This document shows, piece after piece, positions 26,801 through 40,200 of a stretch of 64,000 nt of DNA. Both the position numbers and the translations under genes were made by a program. Below the pieces are notes generated by a model. The model worked only from the letters and a program-made list of their open reading frames with translations. It did no database searches and was not told where the DNA came from. The stretch is from Litomosoides sigmodontis (lineage: Eukaryota > Nematoda > Chromadorea > Rhabditida > Onchocercidae). Location of the stretch: contig OY718804.1 of NCBI GenBank assembly GCA_963070105.1, positions 3,613,317 to 3,677,316 of the forward strand, given 5' to 3'. The stretch's first letter is position 1; each line of letters begins with the position of its first letter.

Positions 26801-29800
26801 ACTGCTTATCATAGTATATACACGAAAATTTCAAAATTTCGCTCTACCCTTTTTAAAATGTTCGTGGATAAAAAGTACTATTAATATTCATAAGTATTAA
26901 AATTCATATGCGGAAGCTTCTGTCAACTCGGAGACGATCGAGATCCTCATAAAAAGCGATGAATTCAGTTCGAAAGAAGCAATGATAATTTGACTTATTC
27001 TAGTTTTTGTCAAGACGGTTATTTTCTTTTTTTGAGTAGTTTCAGGTTCGTCCTCGGATTTTGTCAATAGAGAGGTCAGGATTAAGTCTCTTTCGGCCCG
27101 GTGCATTCAGCAAAATCGGACGAAGGTTGCAAGTGTTGCAGTTGAGGAACAACATTATCAAACGCATCGAGCCTGTTATGTTCAAGGATCTCGATCGTCT
27201 CCAAGTACTTGACTTGGGAGGCAATAAAATTAGCACTATTGTCGCAGGTTCAATTTAAATACTCATTAGTTTTCAAAATTTTCGTTCAAAACTTTGGATT
27301 ACTCCATAAAATGTTCATCATTGAACTGAATTTTTCTGTAGGCTACAATTTAATAGTAAAAGGTGAACGGAAAGGCATCTTGAGCATTTGAGCTTGTGGC
27401 ACATATTTTATCGGGGATTAGAGGGAAGTTAAGTGGGAATTTCAAGGTGATGCCGTCTGATACGATAAAGACAGTTAAATGTTAGAGTCGTGGTAACGAA
27501 CAATTTCAGTTTATCCGTGAAAATATCCATTACGGAATGGAAGGCATAGTTTTGAAAATTATAGAAAAGTAATTTCATTGAAGAAAGAAATTAAAAAATA
27601 TACCTCCTCGCTTGTGCACTCTTTTGACCGTGAAAATGAAATTTCAAGGTGAATTGGATCGACTGAAAGATTTAGACACGTTAATCTTAAGTGATAATCA
27701 GATATCGAATATCGAAAGTGGTGCTTTTTCGTCTTTAAGCAATCTAAGAACATTGAATCTTGCAAACAACAAGCTAATGAATATATCCATGTAAGCTGAA
27801 TTATTTCTGACATATTTTACGTCTTGAGCTATAAACATTTAACTATTTCGTTCTTTACATGTTTCTCAGTTTATTGTCTAGGAGTTAAAAAAATTGCTGA
27901 ATGCACTTACCATAGTATATACACTTTTTTCAAATTTTCGCCCTACTCTTTTTAAAAAAAAATTTCAAATTTTTGCTCTACCCTTTTTAAAATGTTCGTG
28001 GATAAAAAGTACTATTAATATTCATGAGTATTAAAATTCATATGCGAAAGCTTCTATCAAGTTTTACACTCCAATCCATTTTCAGTGGTACTTTTCGTGG
28101 TCTTAACAACCTAGAAACACTGAATTTGCAAAGCAACAATATTTTATATGTTAACTGGAATGCCTTCGCACAATTAAAAAACTTGAAATATCTTAATCTT
28201 GGTAAGCATTTTTCTAAATGTAGTTTCTTTTTTCCACGAATTTTTACTGAAACATTCAAAAGATTGAGTTGGTTAGGTTGAAGTTGTCAGAAATTAGCAT
28301 ATGAGTGATTGTATTATCTGTTAATATATAGAAGTATTTAAAAGCGGGTAGAAATTGATTAGTTCGAGGATGAATGAATTTTAGAAGATTTTGAAATTTA
28401 TATTACACTCGTGCATGCGATAGAAGATTGCAAATTATATTAACAATACGATTAAAACAGGATTATAGCAAATTATATGTCGATTATAGGAAATAATCAT
28501 ATTTCGCGGATAGATCTTCGAGGACTGAAGTCGCTAGAAAGATTATTTATCAACAATAATAGCATCCAATCACTGAAAAATATTACACTGCGTGATCTGC
28601 GCAACCTAGCTTTGTTAAGTTTGGATAGGAATTCAATCACCGAGATACTCAATGGTGACTTGCATTCGTTAGGTGAAAGCGGCAGGTACGAATTTGTTTT
28701 GATATATTTTATTTTAAAGAGCAATAATGAAATTACTATGTACAGTGGTAAGGCATATTTGTTGAAATTTATTCTAGAACCTTAATCTGAAAGCTGCATT
28801 TATCCTTTAGAATGAAGGCTCTTTTTTTATTTCATAATACTTTTTACTGTAAAGATGGTGAGTAATATGTCAGAGAATAGGATGATTAACAAAGATAAAC
28901 GGAGTCGGTTTTTTTGCATTCCGTTTTTTTATTTAATATGTTTTAGACTGAGTACATTTTCGATAGCGGCGAACAATATTGTTAGAATTGAAGCTCGAGC
29001 TTTAGAGCCAATACATCAAATTACAGCACTCTCACTGCAAAACAATCAGCTTACTTCAATGACAACTAGTGATGGAACCGGTATTTTTTTATTAACGAGA
29101 GCCAGAGTAGAGTATTTTCTCCTTATCTGATATATCCTTAAAACATCAGATTTTTGTACTATATGACACTAAGATAAGCAGTATGATAGCAGCGCCTTTT
29201 TCTGTAATTTGTTCTGATTGCATTTGCAATTTATTTATGTAATTTTACTGCAGCAGAGATATCTTTTTTGCAACCACTGAAGAAGCTTACTAAACTATAT
29301 TTATCAAATAACAACTTGGTACGCGTGGCAGAGCACGATTTCAGCACGCTAAATTCGTTGAAAACATTAGCTCTTGACAATAATCAAATTGAAGAGGTCA
29401 GTATTTTTTTTTCACAAGTTTCACTTAGCAATTTGACATAACCATAATGATAATCAGATTCTGATATCATTGGTTTTATAAGTTTTCTATAGTAAAACAT
29501 CAGGTTCAGAGTGTGAAGACTAAAATTGCATTGCGAAAATTGAATTCATAGTGTTGTCTACTTTCATATGCTAGACTAAATGGCTATATGCTGGCTATAT
29601 GTTGTATTATTCTTATCTAAAGCTATATAGTACCATTATTTCAAACTTTACACGAAAATTTCCCTCCTTTAAGGATATGTTCATATTTCAAAAAAAAACT
29701 TCAGATTAGTGGAAATGCGTTTACTGGTTTGCCTTTAAGACGTTTATACCTCAATCGTAATCGCCTTTTGTATTTACCCAAGCGCTTCCTCGATAATCTC

Positions 29801-30728
29801 AATGTTGAACAACTCAGTGTGGTCGATTTTTCAGGTTTGTCAGTCTGAATCAAGAAACTGCAGTTGTCCCCCTTTTCGTTGTGCCCTCTCATCCTTTATA
29901 ATAATTAAAACGATTTTTATTTTCTGATTTTCTCCTTCTGGTTTTCTTTCTCATCACTACCTGTTTTTCTTTTTTGCATGTTTCTCTCTGCTCTTCTGCT
30001 TTCCATTTTTATTTTTTTCCCAAATAAGAAACTTTCTATTGTAGATAATCTTTGGCAGTGCGTTTGCGGTGAAGAGTGGTTAGCGGATTGGTTATCATCA
30101 ATTGGCGATCGAAGCGTAGTTGATGGTAGCATGGGATGCATTGGATCACGTGTTTGTACTACAGCACATACAGCTGAGGAAGGGCATAGCGTTTGGATAA
30201 CGGTTATTGCTAGTGTGCTTGCGGTCGTTTCATTGCTCATTTTAATTGCAATAGCCTTGCTGTACGTTGAAGACGGTAAGTTCCATTTCATCCAGTATAT
30301 TCATATAATTTATTGTTAATGTAGTAATATCGTCGTTTGACATCCCAGTCATGCTGTAAGTCGAAGGCGGTGAGTTCCATTTTTGTTTTCTGTTGTTTTA
30401 TTGTTTGCTTCTTTCAGGAAGACGTATGAAAAAACTATCGTATCCATTACGACGAGTACCCTTAGATCTTCTACAGCTTATACCTAATGGTTCAACTACG
30501 TCATTGCCGTATGAAAATAGCATAGAGCCGTTGCTTACATGTGACACCATTAGCATGTCGAAAGAACCACTGTTGAGTAATGGTCAATTACGATTGTCTA
30601 CTTCCATCAAAAGTGCATTAGTTGTGCCGAATCATAGTAATAAGAGTGATACTGAAAGTAGTAATAACAGTAATAACGGTAATATAAACTGTAGTGGAAA
30701 GAAACGAGTTCGTTTCAACAATGCATAG
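23858..30728 (+). CDS. Leucine-rich-repeat type I membrane protein (LRR-TM 1)
   Basis: Eleven phase-consistent exons give 658 residues: 23858-24022, 26270-26476, 27046-27247, 27649-27790, 28086-28201, 28490-28685, 28947-29080, 29254-29396, 29705-29834, 30045-30275 and 30418-30728. Order of parts: signal peptide (SIFLYTLLYLSTVQTV, within the first 25 residues); a Thr-rich linker; a cysteine cap (CYCFPE...GMWIGCTRQ); about eleven LRRs with LxxLxLxxNxI spacing (for example LETLNLQSNNILYV and LTKLYLSNNNLVRV); a C-terminal cap starting DNLWQCVCGEEWLADWL; a membrane helix at about residues 528-553; and a roughly 105-residue tail rich in Ser and Asn, ending KKRVRFNNA. No Ig or kinase domain is present. 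This architecture is typical of neuronal or epithelial LRR adhesion receptors in nematodes (LRON/DMA-1-like layout); the specific orthologue is not assigned. The first intron is 2.2 kb. Introns 2 and 4 share a duplicated segment. Confidence 0.9.
26810..26926. repeat. Intronic direct repeat, copy A (LRR-TM 1 intron 2)
   Basis: Matches copy B at 27911-28060. A 51-base core is identical (26841-26891 and 27975-28025), and the flanks are near-identical through the word aagcttct. Copy A ends about 120 bases before exon 3. Confidence 0.9.
27911..28060. repeat. Intronic direct repeat, copy B (LRR-TM 1 intron 4)
   Basis: The second copy of the 26810-26926 element, in the same orientation. It contains an extra internal tandem duplication of the caaatttt...ctacccttttt unit (about 27930-27990). 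It ends 25 bases before exon 5, so it nearly abuts the splice acceptor. Confidence 0.9.
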
Positions 30729-33700
30729 TCGTGAATTGTTGCGATTCAGGTGCTTTTTTTATGTACATGTTAAATATAATTAATGGCTTCCTTTGTTCTT
30801 CGAATATGGAAAATGAATCAGTTACGGGAACCGATGTTTTTTCCGGGTTTTTTGGGAACTTGAAATTTATAATAGAAAATGGCGTATATGAAATTCGTAA
30901 CACCAGAATGCTATTTCTGCAATTTTTATCTTTTTTATCGAAGCCGTACCGTTTTTCGATTTTATTCTTGTTGATATTTCCATTCACGTTTCCCTTTTAT
31001 TTTTCATAGCACTAAGTTTTTAGCTGAAGCGTCCGCTGGTTAATTCATAAAGCATTCCATTACGGTACATTATGATGCTGATACACTGACATAGAAGGAG
31101 GAGTGACTTTCTGGGGAACACGGTGCCTTTTTCTTATTTCAGTAATGCTTCATATTTATTGTAGACTAACAGCCGGTACTGATAACAGTATATTCATTCC
31201 AGTCCATCTCATCCCAGATCTGACCCTAATTCTGTTGTAATATTGCTTTCTCCGTGTTTCTATTGATCGGTGCTAAGAGAATCCTACAAGTTGAAAATTT
31301 AAAATTCATACATCAGATTTTGGAGTTGGGAATCTTCAAGAAAATAGGCAAGTTTCTATAGCTATCAAAGTGCAGTTACTAAATTTTTATCAGTGTCTTC
31401 CATCTTTGAAATGTTTAATGTTAATGGTTGCAGGTGCGACATCATGATGTTTTGATCTTTTTAGTCCTTTTTTTCTACTTGAACTGTTTTTGGCCTTCTG
31501 GTGCAAATTATTTGTTTGTTTTTTTAGAGCAGTTTGTATGTATTATATTGTAAATATTGAGCTTGGAAAGGCTTGTGTCAAGAATACTCAGTTGTTTTTG
31601 TAATCTACTTCTTGTTGCTTCTTGGCGGTACTAGGACTTCAGCCAGTTAAATAGGATGCTGTTATCATCTAATAGCCATAATATATTATTAGTTGGATGG
31701 TGGCATGCTAGCTGCTTTAGTTTTCACTTAATGAACGGGTATTTGTCCATTTTTCGAAGCACGAACTTTCTAACATGAAACATCCATCAAGAAGTGGTTC
31801 TTGCAATGCAATTCTTTACAGGTATACAGTTTCATCATCTCAATAATGCCGAAGTTAGAGGAGCAGTCAGTATTTACTTTAACATTTATCCTAATCAGAC
31901 CAAGATTAGTAGAATGAAATCCTTGAAATTATGGCTTCTATTAGTATCACTCTCGATCCTCCTAATCCGTGGTTGCCATTTCTCATACTGCATTCCTCGT
32001 ACTTCCACCACATCTAATGTTGTTTTATGGTACGCCATTTTGCTTCGTTCTGTACAAAATATCATCATGATGTTAAAATTATTGCTCGACTCATCCATCT
32101 TCAAAACTGAAAAGCTTCAGTCTTGACTTTCGGCTGTGGAGTGGGGAACTTCCCCAAGTTTCTAAATGTTTTCCCAAAATAATTGAATAATGGCGTATGG
32201 GGACTAGAAAGCAATTTTTATTAAATTTAAAAGTGTATTTGAACAGTGAATGTGTGATCTTACTGGGGACATTGTGGTTGAGCAAGGAATCTCAGATTGA
32301 GTGTATCCATTATTTTGGATTCAACTATGTGGTTGATTTCATTAGACCTCTTTTGTTCAAGAACTTCCATTCCTTATGTTGTTTGATGAAGGAATTACTT
32401 TTTTGTTTGCCGCATTGCTTACGTAATTTTCGCAGCGTAATCAATCAGCGATATGATATTTCTCAAGGACACTATCGTTTGAGGTTTATCACTGTATTTC
32501 ATTAAGTTTACCCGTCCATATGTTTTCACTTTCTTACTCATTGTTCCATATTGTTATTAAAGGAAGCAAAATACTCGACTTATATTTTTTTCTATTACAA
32601 CTTCAGCATATTATTAGCAGCACTGCTGTCTATGAATACAATCTCAGTTTTTTGTTCTTTACTTTCTACCTTCTATGATATTCATGTTTGATTTCAATTT
32701 AAGTAAAATGTACGACAATTTGATGGTTGTGTTGCAATGGTATCCACCATCTAGTGAAGACTTAAATAGCTTAAACTTTAATTTGTATTTGGCAGTCATT
32801 TATTTCGCTGTAAGATTACCTGCGCTGCAATACCCGCGGGCATGATCGCGTTTAATGCCAGCGGTATTATAAAAAAGTTCAACTGTGAGTGATAATTCAG
32901 AGTTTCGTACTTCAAACTACGTTAACAATACTCCTTATCCTCTTCGCGAAAAGTGAACATTCAAACTTCTGATTTACTGCCATTGTTGCAGGTGAAAAAT
33001 CTTATAAGCTGCAGAACCTTTACCAATCTTATTTCCTGAAATCTGATGCAATACCAGCCTATCTGCTTCTTCGAAACGAATTTTGCTTGTACGACTCCAA
33101 GGAGAAAGTCAAGAGTAATTTCATTTTGTCGAGTTGACTGAACATTTGTTAATATTTCCATTAGCAGAGGAGGGACAGTGTCAAGTCCATCCTTTCCAGC
33201 TTTACATTTTCTCCTAAATCTTAAAAAGCAGTAGAAACATTGTGTTACTGATGGATGATTGTTTCTACAACAATGTAGAATGTTTTGCTTATTCTACTTT
33301 CATTTAATAAAGAATGATCGCCAAGTCACGCTCAATTCACATCTCGTTAGGCTTTTACCTTTCTAATCATTGAGGTGAAATAAGCTTACGGATCGAACGA
33401 ACAACCGTTTACCTTAGCCAAGAAACAAATATTGCTAACTTCATTGACCCAGAAACTTTAACTCACTAGGAAGTAATACATCTCCATCTTCCCTTGCGAA
33501 ATAAAACTCCACTTGAAACAATCAGTGATTTGAAATATCCCACGGACAAAGAAAACTTCTGGAAATCAACTTGCCTAATAGACAACACCAGCCCAAGAGG
33601 TACCACACACCAAAAGCACCTCACCACAGCAGCGCAGAAAGTCAGATAAGCACCAGCCTTCCCAATCCCTCTCAGTTACGACACGTAACGAGCTCTCGCC

Positions 33701-34249
33701 GGTAAACTAATTTTCAGTTGCGTAGCAGAACACGAATTTAGTCGTGGTGTGTAACGACGATAGTGCGTTGTGAAATTTGCATAGTCTAATGATAAAGGAT
33801 GTGGGGAGTTGATTTAATGTTTCAAAGGGTCGTAGTAAGAGGTTTGATGGAGTGGTGAAGGAGTGAAGTAGGGACATGATTTAGGTGTACTGAGTGTGTA
33901 CAGCATTTAAATTTGCATTTAAACTATATCGCTTATGTATCACTGAGACTAACCATGCCTTTAAACCAGTCTCTTTTGATCAATAAATCTGTCAGGATTT
34001 CGATCATTTACCTTGATCATATATAAGCATGTGCAACCCCTTCATTTCTCAGTTAATAACTTTTGATTGGGATTGAGTGCTTGAGAATGGGTTGTAATTG
34101 TTTATAGCATCGCAAAATTCATTTCTAAAGTTAATTCATGCAGAGAAGTGGAAAGCGACATTCAAACACTTTTTGTCCATGTTATAAGTGCAGTGATAAA
34201 TTCCACATTTGCAGATTGCTTAAGGTGTATAGTAATTCTTATAGGTGAT
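30729..34249. other. Intergenic region between LRR-TM 1 and the ubinuclein gene
   Basis: 3.5 kb with no firmly supported gene. An open frame from an ATG at 31914 (see findings) starts with a signal-peptide-like sequence but is otherwise unconvincing. The frame at 32197-32505 is open but has no recognised motif. A less AT-rich patch lies at 32815-32860. Confidence 0.4.
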
Positions 34250-37200
34250 ATGAATCTGAACCTTGGTGGAAGTAAGAAGAAACAACATCATGTTCGGAAA
34301 AAGTATAGCATCATTACACTGGATTTATTTAAGCCGACGAAGAAATCATATCCTGAATTTGACTACGAGAAAATTTGCAAAGAATATCTGGTAATCAGTC
34401 TAACCATGTTTAATTCCCGTATCACATGTTTGATTAATATTGTTTTCCGAAGCACCTTTATTGAATGTTTTTATATTAGTGACAATGACTAGAGCACTTT
34501 TTAACAAGACTGATTTTAGAAGTGAGAAACTGTGAAGGTTGGTGGTAATGGTTAATTCTTAGGAGGATATGAATAACATGTATTATCAGAGAAATCCTCA
34601 AAATATATGTATATCATTTAATCTTTTATTCTATTAGTGCATTGTGTTTGCCTATTCGTTTTATTCTTTCAAAATTTTTTGGTAAAGATTTTGTTCGACG
34701 ATCAACAATAATTCTAGAAAGAAGATGAATCAAGTGGTGAGGATGAACGCTTTCATGATCGTGAAGCGGAGGAGATAGTGAGAAGGTTGGAGCAGAAATA
34801 TGTGAGTTTGATTATTTCGTTTACCTCAGTTACTTGAATAAATTGATTTCACTGCTTTCCAAATACATGGAATTTGTACAGCTGCGTATAAGTTTTAGAC
34901 ATATGAAATGACGTTGCGTTAAATTGTTATTATTTATTGGGAATCCTAGTTGGTTGCATTTTTAGGGAGGCAAGAGAGATAAGCGTGGTCATAAGATTCG
35001 ATTTGGTTGTGCCGATGATTATATGGATAAAACTGCTGGTTACGATCTCACAGATCCATTTATTGATGACACGGAAGCTGTAACTTTTTAAGCTTATTCA
35101 ATATTGGACAATCTTCGGCGCATATCTGTAGGCAATTAGGTGATGATTGTTTCAGTATGATGAACACGTACCTTCCGCTTTGGATACGGCACGAGGAGGC
35201 TTCTACGTTAATAAAGGAAAATTGGAATTTAAATCGAAGTATGCCGAAGATGACGAAGAGAGTGATGTTGAGGATACGGTCTCAAAAAAGAAAATAGTAG
35301 AAAAAGTAAGGTGCAAGCTATCGATAATTTCAGCAGTTATTTGAGCATTTTTTAGCGTTGCATATATTTAGATTATTATATTGTTCGGGTATGTCCAGCG
35401 TCCTATTCATTTCACTAATTACACTAGACGTCTTTTTAGAAAATTTTTTTAAAAAAAATTTAAAAAAAAATTGCCTGAAAATATTTTGATAATTATAGTT
35501 GCAGAAACGTAAAATCTCAAGCGATGAAGAAGAAGGCGATAGCAAACGTGCCTGCATTTTTCCATCTGCAAAACCATCGGTGGATAATGGTTCATCTTTA
35601 ACGGAATCAAATCTTCAGCTGCCAGTCAGATTATCTTCATCCGGTGCTGCTCCTACGGCAAAACCAAGCGAGGCGCCTCGGAGTCGCCTGATTGCACAGC
35701 AGTATATTAAAAAGCGACGCCTTTTGGGACAACCACCAATGGCAAAAATTCAGTCACCGGCTGTAAAAGCTGCTTTGGGTGTAAAAAAGAAGTAAATATT
35801 TTGATAGAAAATGCAGTTTTACCTTATATATTGACTCTATAGATCAGTTTAACGTTTCTCACGTGCCCTGTGTGAGAACTTAGTTTCAGCTTTCGCGATT
35901 CTTGATTTTGAAATGGTTTTATCTTTTCATTTATTGTTTCAGGCTGAAACCACAAGTGAAAAGGGCTGCTGTTGGGATGACCAATGAAGATCTGGCTGGA
36001 TTTTTGAAAAGCATGACAGGTGGTGAAATAGAAGGAGTGGAAGAATTGGAAAATGTAATTTCTGAGATGAAGGAGGTGCGATTTTTTATTATGATTTCTG
36101 TTAAAGTGGTTATGATGACTTTCGAATGAAAACTACTTGTTGCTTTACAGCAGACTTCTCAAAAAACAGCAAGCACACCTATCGAACATGAAGCCGATGT
36201 CGATAAATCTGAATTACCTCCTACTGATAAGGTGCCGCAATCACAAGCAGCTTGTAGTTCAGGTTTAGCAGCGGCTTCATCCACTATAACCACTCCGAAA
36301 CGCTCACCTGGGCGACCTCCTGGTTCAACAGTACAGGTTAAATTAATAGGATTAATAACTCTGAAACGTTACATTATCAAACCGTAATTATGCTTTAGAC
36401 CTTAACAGTTAGAAATATCTCGTTCATCAGAACTTGTCAGTCATTGTCACTCCTTGTTTTTTCAATTTTTAATTATTTCACATTTTACTATTTCAGCGCA
36501 GGCAATTACCAGTAATGTCAGATGGACTGCGAGCAATGATCGACACATATCAAGAAAGAACAAGGCAATATGGTGCACCCAACAAAAAAATTCGCCTTCC
36601 GCCGAGTTTAGTTGCTCTTTGCATAAGGTTTGGATCCATCAAATTGAAGCGAATATCCTTTTATGTACAGCAGTGCTTTTAAATAAACTGCATTATGAAG
36701 AGAGAAAGTAATGCCAGTAAGATTATGCTTTCTAATTTGCGTGTAGATTTACCGCAAATGGTGACGAGGATGTAGTTTATGAGTATAATTTCTCTCGTTG
36801 CTAAAAATCTTTGCCCATCTATGTTTGCTGTGAGTTAATAGCATCTTATTACTAATTAATATTTTTACACATGCATTGATTTGCAGAATTGAAGAGCAGT
36901 GCACGTTGGAGCAATTTAATCATCAGCAAAAAACACGAATTTTTGATTTACTAGCGAACTGGGTCTGTGTGCAGCGAAATTCGCTGTATATTCGTATGAA
37001 AGCTTATAGAGATCGTCATGAAGTTAGTTGAAATGAACTGGGAATTGCTGATAATAGCTAATAGTTTCGTGACCATACCCTCTTGTCTGATGAGGTATAC
37101 ATAAATGTAGGTACTGAGTCTTGTTTCTCACTTAACTATTCAACAGTACACAGGATTTCTCTGCTGTATATTACAGTTGGGTTCTGGGCGGAACACTTTT

Positions 37201-40200
37201 GTCTTGTCTCTGAAATTATATATGTATTTTATTTTTGGAATACGAAGCGACTTTGATTAATATTTGGTATTTTCAGCTGAATGCTACCTCGGACTCGGTT
37301 ATTAATACAGATGGACTAATTAATGAGACGAAAGAAGTACTGAATTCTATAAACGATGAAAAGCTGCATGGTTCAAACGATTCTTCTGTTGTTACAATTT
37401 CTTCATCGCCCGTTATTTGCGAATCATCACCGAAATCTCCTCCAGGAACACTGATAACCGAAAAGAAGGAACAACTTATTGGAGTTAAGAATACGACAAG
37501 CAGCGATGCTGCTAGATTATCAGGTATCAAACATACAGCAATAAAAGAAGGCACCGAAAAGATGGTAACCACTCCAGATGCTGCTCTTCCATCCATATCT
37601 GTAACCAAATGTTGGGATTCTTCGACCTCTTCAAAAGCAGTGAGTTCTTTTGTCAGGAAATTTCTTGTTCTTTCTGTTTGTATTCATTTACGCATTTGTT
37701 CTCTTGCAGCAGCAAATGTGTTAGCGGACCTTTATTAGTCTGTTTTTATGATATAAGATCTTCACTGATATTTTTGTCTGGAATTTTTGATGATTCGAAT
37801 TTTTGAATTCATTGCCAAAAGTTGCAAAAAAGGGGACTTTATCATATTTTTGTAGACTTCTGGTCAATCGAAATCACCGCTTGCAACGAGTGTCACTAAT
37901 GCATTGAATAACACCCAGTTGTTATCTGTGTTTGCAACAATGATGGGACAAGCTCGTGGTGATTCCATCCATCAACAGCAACGTATCGCTGATAGTTTTA
38001 CGACTGAAATGAATGCTGCTAATTTTCTAAGCAATAAACAGCAGTCGGAACTCTTGTCGCAGTATCATTTGACTCTTAGTAATCTTGCAAAGTGAGTCTT
38101 GCTCTTTCGATTTAGTTTTATGGACCGACAATGTACGATTTATCATTTCATTAAAACTTTCACTCAATCAGATTGGGTTTCTAATTTGGAAATCGAATCT
38201 TCATTTACTTAATTAAGTTCTTCCAAAATAAACGTACTGCCTCATTTTCATAAATTTTACTAAATACTTCATTAAGCTACGTTATTCGACAAGTTATCTC
38301 TGCTTACAATACACAGTAATATAGCTTTTTTCTGCCTTCCCGTAAAGTTGGAATAAGTATACTGAGAATACACTTGGCAGTTGGCAAGTTCGAATTATTA
38401 AAAAATGCTACAAAGTGGTTGGCAGATGAGCGCAATGTTTTCTTCGTGACTTGTATGTCAGCCAATTTCTAGAATGAGTGCGATAACACCAACTACTATG
38501 AAAAGTTCTGCATCACCAAAATCCACTACTAAAAGCGACCCCCAGCTGCCGAAATCTCAACCAAAATCAAATCGAGCACTTCCAGTTAATATTTCTAATT
38601 CAAGTCCGGTAAAAGTAAGTCCTAAAAAAATAACAAAGTACGCATCCCTCGACTTATAATTGCAATACTCACAATTGCGTATGGGAGATAACCTTAATTC
38701 TTAACCGTTACTATTTATACTTTGGTGACAATTGCACGTGATGCTCCACGTTTCATGTCTCAAGGTATTACATTTTAGGGATTGAAGCAGCTGGCAAATG
38801 AAAAAGCTTCGCATGCATTGAAAGAAATCAACAATGCATTGACCGAGGTTGTTTCAGGTAACGATATTAATTAATTAGGTTAATTATTAATTAATTAGAT
38901 TTAGGTCTTTTCGTATTAATTAGCTTTAGGCTCTATTAGAGGCTCTATTAACTGTAAGATCTACAGAAGATAATTAATTAGTTTAATTTCAGAAGTGGAA
39001 AAGGCTCTTGTTCATACCGAAAACGAGCATGCAAAGGAAAAAGCAAGGTGAATCAGAAATTTATATATTTGGATAGCTTCAGATCACTCGTTTATAACTT
39101 ACGGTTAAAAATATGAAAATATGAACTTGCAAGCGGTCTTGTTATTTTTAAGATTATCGAATTGTCAAAAAATCATGAAGGAATTATTTAGGACTGAAAA
39201 AGAAGGTAAAATTGCGCTACCAAAACGATTCATTTGGACTGATACATTAAGGTACTTTTTTTTTAACCCAATACTGCTATGTATTTTTAATGTATATAAT
39301 CTTAATTCTATTAAGATCGTAAATATCGTGTAAAATTGTCATATTTTTATGTTTGATACTTTAATTTCAGATATGGTTAAATTGCATATTATCCTTTTAT
39401 GTCAAATTAAGATATTTACTAGCCTTTGCATAAATGTTAATATTCTTTCCAGAGCGGCATTGAAAAAGCAGCTAACTTTGCTGTTTACTAGTCTGGAGCA
39501 ACATGGCGATTCCAACCATGTTGTTTATACAACAGTTGTACAGTATTTATATTACACCGTAAGACCGCTTTTCAAGGACAGTGTTAAATTTAGGTACTTC
39601 ACCTATATTATTTCGGTATTCCGGTAGACTTTATTCTTCTTACACACGTATCAGAAATGTAACGTAACATTAATTTGTAAGAAATAGAAAGTGAACTTGT
39701 TCACTGGTAATACTTTAGTACAGTTGCACTCTTGAAAAAAAAAATTTTCTTTATTGGCACTCTTGAAAATTTTTGTGGGGTAACTGGGAAAGCCTAGTAA
39801 GCAATATTATTTTCATTATTTCAGAGATTTGGTGTTGGAGTTGTTGCGATTATGTCCGGAAAGGCGACAGATGGTTCTTATTCCAGAGATGAAAGCGTTC
39901 ATTGAATTAAGTGATAGTTCTAAAATGGAGCCGTTAGTTATTTTTTTCCAACTTAAATTTTAAATTTTCGGTAACTTGCAAGGTTCAAACTGAATTTATG
40001 ATTCTATTTTTGATTTAGAATGAAATTTGGTAATATCTAGATAAAAGTAGGAAATAAATTTCATGCTTTCAAATCAGCTGTTGTTTATTCCTCACTTAGT
40101 TCAGATGAATTGTATAACAACGAACATATAGGGCGTGTAGTAATTTCTAAATTCACTTATTTTAAGGATACAGGCGATATGGGTTGCCACTTTTCCTTGT

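Noticed and set aside
29917..30291. 124-codon minus-strand open frame
   Set aside because: It is antisense to the LRR-TM 1 C-terminal cap and membrane exon, which is well supported by phase and domains.
32197..32505. 102-codon plus-strand open frame
   Set aside because: It has no known motif, no splice partner and no signal peptide. It could be chance in AT-rich DNA.
37273..37608. 111-codon minus-strand open frame
   Set aside because: It is an antisense shadow of ubinuclein exon 10.
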